A stretch of DNA of 48,378 nt from Balneolaceae bacterium (lineage in GTDB: Bacteria > Bacteroidota > Rhodothermia > Balneolales > Balneolaceae), in NCBI GenBank assembly GCA_020832285.1, contig JAFIFB010000130.1, positions 1-48,378 of the forward strand, in the 5' to 3' direction. A program made the translations under genes and the position numbers. Positions 43,106-48,378 of the stretch are shown one piece after another (position 1 is the first letter of the stretch; every line of letters starts with the position of its first letter). The notes under the pieces were generated by a model that was given only the letters and a program-made list of their open reading frames with translations, was not told the DNA's origin and ran no database searches.

Positions 43106-46100
43106 ATGTCTATAACATCTACATCCATCAGAAGGCCGGTGGCAACTACAATGGCCTTTTTAATCATCATTATCATCGGCTTTGTGGGCTTCCGGTTTCT
43201 GCCGGTTGACCTTCTGCCGGAAATTGAATCGCCCCAGCTCACCGTTAGTGTCAGTTACGACAATGTAGGGCCGGAAGAGATGGAGCTGATCGTAACCGAT
43301 ATGCTCGAAAACGCCCTCTCCGGCATCCCCGATGTAGAACAGATGAACTCCACCTCCAGTGAGGGAAGCAGCAGTGTCCGGCTTGAATTTTCCCGTGGCA
43401 CGAATCTGGATGCCGCGGCCAATAATGTGAGAGATGCCCTTGACCGCATTCGTGACAATCTTCCGCCTGAAGCTGATCAGCCCAGAATCCGGCAATTTAA
43501 CCCCGATGATTTTCCAATCGTGATTATCGGTGTGCAGTCCGACCGTAACCTGGCAGAGCTGACCCGCATCCTGGACCAGGAAATTTCGATGTTTTTTGAG
43601 CAGATTCCGGGAGTCGGCACCATCGATGTATGGGGCGGAATCGAACGTGAAGTTCAGATCGATCTGCATCGCGAACGAATGCTCTCCTCTCAGGTAACCG
43701 CCAGCGATGTGATTGAAGTACTGAACCGGGAAAACATCACCCTTCCGGGCGGAGACATCAAAGATGGTTTTAGTGATTTTTATATCCGAACACAGGGAGA
43801 GTTTGAAGAAATTGAAGATATCCAAAATATCGTCATCAGCTATGTGGACGGGCGTCCCCTGCGCCTGGGTGATATCGCAGACGTGAGGCACGGTTATGAA
43901 GATATCAGCCGCTATGTGGAAATTGACGGAGTTCCCACTCTCCGCCTGGCCATTCAAAAGCAATCCGGTGCCAATACCGTCGCTGTGGCCGAGCAGATTC
44001 ATCGTGAAATTGAGCGGATCAACGGCATCCGCAGCGATATGGAACTGATGGCAATCACCGATCAGAGTGAATTCATCCAGGATTCCATTGATACGGTCCG
44101 AAACTCTGCTGTATGGGGCGGTATTCTTGCTGTGATCATTCTGTTCATGTTCCTTCGGAATGTTTCCACCACCTTCATCATAGCTACAGCTATTCCGATT
44201 TCTCTGATTGCCACCTTCGGCCTGCTCTATTTCGGCGGACTCACCCTCAACCAAATGAGTTTCGGAGGCCTCGCACTGGGCATCGGCCTGATTGTGGACA
44301 ACGCCATTGTTGTGCTGGAAAACATAGTTCGTAAACGCGAAGGCGGTACCGACCGGATGACCAGCTCGGAAATCGGAACCAAAGAAGTGGCAGGGGCCAT
44401 AATTGCCGCAACTCTGACCACTTCCGTGATTTTCCTTCCTTTGGTGTTTATGCAAACTACCACCGGAAGTATGTTCCAGGAACTGGGCCTTGTCGTTGTC
44501 TTTGCCATCGCCTGTTCCCTGCTTGTGGCTTTAACACTGGTACCGATGCTGGCAAGCCGGTTTATGACGATCAAACCCGTTGATCCGGACCCGGAAAAAC
44601 AGTCGGGCGCCGAGCGTTTTTTCAATAAACTCGACTCCAGGTATACCGTATGGCTCAGAAATGCTATCAAGTGGCGATGGAGTGTGATAGGCGTTACAGC
44701 CATACTTGTTGCCGGTTCCATTGCACTGGTTCCGGGCATTCCGTTTGAACTGGCGCCCGAAACAGAACCGGATGAGATCCGCATCAGCATGAGTATGGAA
44801 GACGGCACCAATATTTCAGTTATAAACCACTATTTTGACAGATTGGATGAGATTGTTCAGCAGCTGATCGATCCCGAATTTATGACCTATTACACACGCG
44901 ATTTAGGCGGATGGGGAGGCGACGGACGGATTGACATCAATCTGGTAAGCGCTGATGAACGGGATGTCTCGGCTGAAGAAATTGCAAGCACTCTCCGAAG
45001 CCGGATTCAACATGCCATTCCCGGTGCCGATATCCGCGTGAACACCCGGGGTGGGCTCTGGATTATGCAGCGAGTCTTTAGAACAGGCGGTGGTGATGAG
45101 GACGCCTCCGTAAATATTCAGTTAAGAGGTCACGATCTGGAAACCTCACAGCAGCTTGCCAGGTCGGTGCGCAACCGCCTTCAGCAGGTGGATGGTGTTA
45201 CTGATGTGGAAATTGAAGAATCCGAAGGACGGCCACAGCAGGATATCCGCATTGACCGGGAGAAAATTGCAGAACTTGGCCTGGGAGTAAATGAAATTGC
45301 CAGTACCATTCAAACCAATGTGGCCGGCAGCCAGGCCGGTGTTTTCAGAATTGATGGCGAAGAGCGCCCGATTATGGTTCGGCTTAGACCCGAAGACCGG
45401 GTGGATATTGACGACATCGGAAACATCAGCATCCGGGCAGCCAACGGAGAGATTGTACCGGTCTCTTCAGTGATTGATCAGGAACGGTCGAGAGCCCCCT
45501 CTTCTATCAGCCGGGTAGATGGGCAGCGGGTGATGTACATCACAGCCGAGCTTGAAGAAGACGCCACATTGGGTGATGCGGTGCCAAGAATGGAGGCATC
45601 ACTTGCTGAATTAAACTTCCCGGAAGGATATTCGGTCTATTTTGGCGGTGAATATGAAGAGCAGCAGCGTGCCCAGGCAGATTTTATCATGGCGATTATC
45701 CTGTCTCTGATTTTGGTCTACATGGTGATGGCTGCCCAGTTTGAGCGCTTCCTCGATCCGCTAATTGTGATGTTTTCAGTGCCGGTTGCCCTGATCGGCA
45801 TTGTGCCCACACTGATTCTGACCGGAACCTCCATTAACATGCAGAGCCTGATGGGTGTGCTGATGCTCCTCGGAATTGTGGTAAATAACGCGATTGTACT
45901 GATCGATTACATCAACCTGAAACGTAGGGAAAATGTAGACATGAGCCTTCTTGAAGCTGTGATTGGTGGATCAAAACTGCGCCTGCGACCCATTCTGATG
46001 ACCACCTGCACCACCATTCTCGCAATGATCCCTCTTGCTCTCGGAATTGGTGTGGGAGCAGAAATTCAGGCAGCTCTTGCCCGTGTTGTAATCGGAGGAC

Positions 46101-46240
46101 TGCTCGCCTCTACCCTCATCACCCTTTTCCTGATTCCGATCATTTACCTGGGAGCTACACGCAGCATGCTGAAATTTAAAGCCTGGCAACAACAGGTATG
46201 GTTACAAATGCGCGAGCGTTTTGTGACACAGGCCGGATAA
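43106..46240 (+). CDS. RND multidrug efflux pump, AcrB/HAE1-like permease
   Basis: This is a 1044-residue inner-membrane pump of the Hydrophobe/Amphiphile Efflux family, driven by protons. The N-terminal helix (about 9-30) is followed by a porter domain (FLPVDLLPEIESPQLTVSV). Helix 4 carries GGLALGIGLIVDNAIVVLEN with the Asp-Asn proton-relay residues. A second porter block and a mirror helix (GVLMLLGIVVNNAIVLIDYINL) show the internal duplication. Substrates are probably drugs, bile-like compounds or lipids, not metals, because the metal-site pattern of HME pumps is absent. It ends before a repeat-rich spacer. Confidence 0.95.
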   Translation: MSITSTSIRRPVATTMAFLIIIIIGFVGFRFLPVDLLPEIESPQLTVSVSYDNVGPEEMELIVTDMLENALSGIPDVEQMNSTSSEGSSSVRLEFSRGTNLDAAANNVRDALDRIRDNLPPEADQPRIRQFNPDDFPIVIIGVQSDRNLAELTRILDQEISMFFEQIPGVGTIDVWGGIEREVQIDLHRERMLSSQVTASDVIEVLNRENITLPGGDIKDGFSDFYIRTQGEFEEIEDIQNIVISYVDGRPLRLGDIADVRHGYEDISRYVEIDGVPTLRLAIQKQSGANTVAVAEQIHREIERINGIRSDMELMAITDQSEFIQDSIDTVRNSAVWGGILAVIILFMFLRNVSTTFIIATAIPISLIATFGLLYFGGLTLNQMSFGGLALGIGLIVDNAIVVLENIVRKREGGTDRMTSSEIGTKEVAGAIIAATLTTSVIFLPLVFMQTTTGSMFQELGLVVVFAIACSLLVALTLVPMLASRFMTIKPVDPDPEKQSGAERFFNKLDSRYTVWLRNAIKWRWSVIGVTAILVAGSIALVPGIPFELAPETEPDEIRISMSMEDGTNISVINHYFDRLDEIVQQLIDPEFMTYYTRDLGGWGGDGRIDINLVSADERDVSAEEIASTLRSRIQHAIPGADIRVNTRGGLWIMQRVFRTGGGDEDASVNIQLRGHDLETSQQLARSVRNRLQQVDGVTDVEIEESEGRPQQDIRIDREKIAELGLGVNEIASTIQTNVAGSQAGVFRIDGEERPIMVRLRPEDRVDIDDIGNISIRAANGEIVPVSSVIDQERSRAPSSISRVDGQRVMYITAELEEDATLGDAVPRMEASLAELNFPEGYSVYFGGEYEEQQRAQADFIMAIILSLILVYMVMAAQFERFLDPLIVMFSVPVALIGIVPTLILTGTSINMQSLMGVLMLLGIVVNNAIVLIDYINLKRRENVDMSLLEAVIGGSKLRLRPILMTTCTTILAMIPLALGIGVGAEIQAALARVVIGGLLASTLITLFLIPIIYLGATRSMLKFKAWQQQVWLQMRERFVTQAG

Positions 46241-46595
46241 AGCAACTTAAAGTTTAATAACCTATACGATCATTTATTCCCGGATTTGTTTAGCGAGGGT
46301 GTGTTCCATGGCTTTGATCCTGAACCGCAACCGTTCCAGGTACCTTGCCACGCAAACACACCCTCCGAAGGGTCGGAGTGCCGCAAAAGCCATCACCTGT
46401 GATTTTCGAAAGGCTTGCCCCAATAATCGGGACCAGAAAAGCGCTGGCTTCGCGATCTTACATAAATCTGTCCCCTCTCAAGTTGAGAGGTTTTCGAAAA
46501 CCCGACCCTTCGGGTGATGGACTTTTAAACTATCCATAAACCCTGCAAAACGTCACCCCTTCCCCTTTGTTAGTGCCATATGGCTTAGCAAATAT
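46241..46595. other. Intergenic region with clustered inverted repeats, 355 bp
   Basis: No credible gene. Exact inverted pairs include an 11-bp one at 46295-46305 with 46355-46365 (GAGGGTGTGTT), a 12-bp one between 46365-46376 and 46502-46513 (CCGAAGGGTCGG), and a 17-bp palindrome at 46474-46490 (CCTCTCAA-G-TTGAGAGG). A GGTTTTCGAAAACC palindrome is at about 46489-46502. Together they lie between the RND operon and the DUF1670 pair. One of these may end the pump transcript. Confidence 0.65.
46573..46584. repeat. 12-bp inverted repeat, left copy, bounding the DUF1670 pair
   Basis: GTGCCATATGGC here is the inverted copy of GCCATATGGCAC at 48286-48297. The ten-base core GCCATATGGC is itself a perfect palindrome. 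This copy is 11 bp past the stop of the second DUF1670 gene. No target duplication is seen outside it. Confidence 0.7.
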
Positions 46596-47354
46596 TTATT
46601 TATCGCTGATGTCATGTTTTTCGATTAGGTTAATGTATTGATTTACGACGGATTTGGAAATATTTGTTACCAGGCTAATGTAGTCTGGATCTTGTTTGTG
46701 ATTATATACCGTTTGAACCCGATGGAAGTCCTTCAGGTATCGATCCACTGCCTGTTGGGTGTGCTTGGTCTCGTTAGCTACCTGAACCGGATCTTTCTTT
46801 TCCACGATGGCCTTGTAAACAATCTGGTCTTTGTGAGTAACGCACGAGCCCATATCCTGCAGATTCCCCGGGTGAGGCAGCTCGCACTGATTAAGTTGCT
46901 CATAGTATGCTCGCCATTTTGATGGCATGGATTTGGGGTGCCAGCATAGCAGAGTGATGTCTCGCATAGACAGCAAGGCCCCTTGCTGGTAGGCTTCCCG
47001 CAGGATACGAGCAGTAGACTGAGCCCGGATCTCCATAATGGAGAGCCCTTTGGTCCTGTTCTGAATATCTTGCTCATTGACCATGGTGAGTACGACAGGC
47101 ACAAACCGGCGGTTGGGAGCGTCTGCGCGCGTGGCAACGTCTACCGCATTCCACAGGATTTGACCTGGTTCAAGGGTGGTGGTCTCGCGCACTTGCCGTT
47201 TAAATAGCTCCAGCAGCGCATCGGCAATATGCGACCGGATAACCGGACCAAACAGTTTTGGAAACTCTTCGACAAAGAAGTGTTCTATTTGTGGCTTCAG
47301 CAGGCGCTGAGTGGCGGAGCTATACTGTTTTTGATGGGGCGTGTTAGCGTTCAT
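46596..47354 (-). CDS. DUF1670-family protein (second of a pair)
   Basis: This 252-residue protein belongs to DUF1670, a family of unknown role known from bacteria and archaea. The mid part RILREAYQQGALLSMRDITLL and the segment LQDMGSCVTHKDQIVYKAIVEK match the neighbour gene. The C-terminal 90 residues look like paired helix-turn-helix segments (PVQVANETKHTQQAVDRYLKD, cut here to 20), which suggests DNA binding. It overlaps the upstream paralogue by 11 bp. The frame is open further upstream (to 47432), but ATG 47354 gives the shortest overlap and a start without the basic leader. No membrane segment or known catalytic motif is visible. Confidence 0.75.
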   Translation of the reverse strand: MNANTPHQKQYSSATQRLLKPQIEHFFVEEFPKLFGPVIRSHIADALLELFKRQVRETTTLEPGQILWNAVDVATRADAPNRRFVPVVLTMVNEQDIQNRTKGLSIMEIRAQSTARILREAYQQGALLSMRDITLLCWHPKSMPSKWRAYYEQLNQCELPHPGNLQDMGSCVTHKDQIVYKAIVEKKDPVQVANETKHTQQAVDRYLKDFHRVQTVYNHKQDPDYISLVTNISKSVVNQYINLIEKHDISDK

Positions 47355-48171
47355 ACGATGTTTTTTTTTCTGGTAATGGGGATAGTTGAGCCGACAGATC
47401 TTGCTGAAGCTGCTTGCGCCGGTGCTCTGCAATGGGTTGCTCGCGATAGAGCTTCCAATAATGCTCGGTTAGTTTCGCAGATAACCCGACCAGAAAGCTG
47501 ATGGTATGCGTGTCAAATCCCTGGCCGGCCAGCCAGATACACCGCTTAAACTTGCTTACGTAATTGGCAACCGCTACAGGGGAATGGTGGGTAGCTTTGG
47601 ATATGTGGTCATATTCTTTGCCCGCCAGCCAATGGCGAATAATCAAGCTTCGATGCGAAATTCCCCGCCCCATGTCTTTGATGGTTGATCGCAACGGCAG
47701 CACAATGGACTGCTCTTTAAAGTGGTGCATATCCCGAACGAGCGTTCTCATCCCGCAGTTAAACAGCCGGTAGGCGACATCTTCGAGGGTGAGCAATCCA
47801 CCCTGCTGGTAGGCTTGATGGGTAATGCGTTCCAGACGGTGGCGGCGAAGAGCCACCGGCCCGCCTGCGCGCCGGATCGCCATGTCGTTGTCCCCACCAT
47901 ACAAAGTGAGGCGCACGCGAACCATATTGGCATCTTTGAGAGGTTTAGCTGAAGAGTTCTCGATCCCTGTGCATAACAAGTGAATGTCTCCAATGCCTTG
48001 CTGAGCGCTGGTGTCCATATGAGAAGCAAAAACCTCATAAACCGTATCCAGAATTGCATTTGCTTCAAACCGGGAACAGTTCAACCCATCAATAAGACGG
48101 TTGGTGAACTGCTGGTTAAGGGTTTTCTGCTGGAGTCGATCCCACAGAGAGTGAGAGGTATTATTGATCAT
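47344..48171 (-). CDS. DUF1670-family protein (first of a pair)
   Basis: This 275-residue paralogue of the downstream gene has RLERITHQAYQQGGLLTLED and IKDMGRGISHRSLIIRHWLA in the same order, followed by HTH-like segments (YDHISKATHHSPVAVANYVS and TISFLVGLSAKLTEHYWKLY). DUF1670 pairs of this kind can be read as two subunits of a DNA-binding complex; no chemistry is known. I choose ATG 48171 because MINNTSHSLWDRLQQK opens the family-like N-terminus. The frame stays open through the palindrome at 48204-48256 up to GTG 48297, so a longer form cannot be excluded. Confidence 0.75.
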   Translation of the reverse strand: MINNTSHSLWDRLQQKTLNQQFTNRLIDGLNCSRFEANAILDTVYEVFASHMDTSAQQGIGDIHLLCTGIENSSAKPLKDANMVRVRLTLYGGDNDMAIRRAGGPVALRRHRLERITHQAYQQGGLLTLEDVAYRLFNCGMRTLVRDMHHFKEQSIVLPLRSTIKDMGRGISHRSLIIRHWLAGKEYDHISKATHHSPVAVANYVSKFKRCIWLAGQGFDTHTISFLVGLSAKLTEHYWKLYREQPIAEHRRKQLQQDLSAQLSPLPEKKTSYER

Positions 48172-48203
48172 AGTTGCACCATAGGTTAAGAGATGGAAAG
48201 CGA

Positions 48204-48256
48204 GATCAACCGCCTGTCTCGTTCGGGCTTCGCCCTCACTTCGCAGGCGGTTGATC
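48204..48256. repeat. 53-bp palindrome with 13-bp perfect arms upstream of the DUF1670 pair
   Basis: GATCAACCGCCTG (48204-48216) and CAGGCGGTTGATC (48244-48256) are exact inverted copies. Between them GGGC-TTC-GCCC forms a second hairpin. It ends 33 bp before the chosen ATG (48171), so it may be an operator or a folded leader; it also lies inside the longer open frame. Confidence 0.75.
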
Positions 48257-48285
48257 AGTGTGTAATTAATAATAAAACACATTAC

Positions 48286-48297
48286 GCCATATGGCAC
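48286..48297. repeat. 12-bp inverted repeat, right copy, bounding the DUF1670 pair
   Basis: GCCATATGGCAC pairs with the left copy at 46573-46584 as an inverted repeat 1.7 kb apart. It lies 115 bp upstream of the first DUF1670 start and at the end of the open reading frame. It may be a terminal inverted repeat or an operator pair. Confidence 0.7.
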
Positions 48298-48378
48298 AAT
48301 AGTAGGGGTCGGGATTAGAAAAACACTAACTTGTGCCGTGCATTTGCGGCATAGGGAAGGGGACGGGGGATGGGTCCG

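Noticed and set aside
43160-44455. A 431-codon antisense frame inside the RND pump gene
   Set aside because: Its wording is low in family signal and it mirrors the pump's codon pattern; the pump itself is clear on the other strand.
46299-46517. A 72-residue frame after the RND pump
   Set aside because: It is made of the inverted repeats of this spacer and has no family wording.
1-48378. tRNA, rRNA, riboswitch or CRISPR arrays
   Set aside because: I saw no cloverleaf, no rRNA-like segment and no regularly spaced repeats; a covariance search would be needed to exclude short RNAs.

Overview
The window is typical of a Gram-negative FCB-group bacterium, most likely Balneolota/Rhodothermota (an inference; I see no rRNA or tRNA). 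The signs are two secreted metalloproteases with a C-terminal type IX secretion sorting domain, a TonB/ExbB/ExbD operon carrying HU-fold and HU-SPOR proteins, a DUF5686 outer-membrane protein, a thrombospondin-3/OmpA lipoprotein, and almost no Shine-Dalgarno sequences.

Positions 1-29420 are mostly core genome. A beta-propeller hydrolase end and a lipoprotein sulfatase suggest polysaccharide use. They are followed by a T9SS metalloprotease, a DEAD-box helicase, ispH, an OmpA-like lipoprotein, a DUF5686 protein, an F420-reductase-like enzyme and an orphan ABC ATPase. A six-gene minus-strand operon (18481-13513) encodes an outer-membrane barrel, two HU-fold proteins (one a HU-TM-SPOR fusion), ExbB, ExbD and TonB, and ends in a terminator. 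A second minus-strand operon (24579-18678) encodes GcvT, ComB, FtsK, a LolA-like carrier and a flippase-like membrane protein. Divergent from it are mrp and a TlpA-like thioredoxin, then a second T9SS metalloprotease and tspO.

Positions 29421-41750 are accessory. A REP-associated tyrosine transposase (RAYT) lies between two 162-bp direct repeats, each made of three REP-like hairpins. After two small nucleotide or oxidoreductase genes comes an Mre11/Rad50-like pair (YhaO/YhaN type) and an AlbA_2/HATPase regulator. Next, and in my view the best discovery here, is a small integron-like cassette array without an integrase (CALIN). Four attC-like sites, each a folded R''-L''/L'-R' structure (three clear, one weaker), alternate with two AT-rich genes of unknown function and one ORF-less cassette. 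All are in minus-strand orientation. Two of the attC sites share a repeated rho-independent terminator.

Positions 41752-48378 hold an RND efflux pair (adaptor and pump, no outer-membrane factor in view), a stretch full of inverted repeats, and two overlapping DUF1670 paralogues. A 12-bp inverted repeat centred on GCCATATGGC bounds the DUF1670 pair, and a 13-bp-armed palindrome lies upstream of its first gene. This looks like an undescribed mobile or self-regulated two-gene module.
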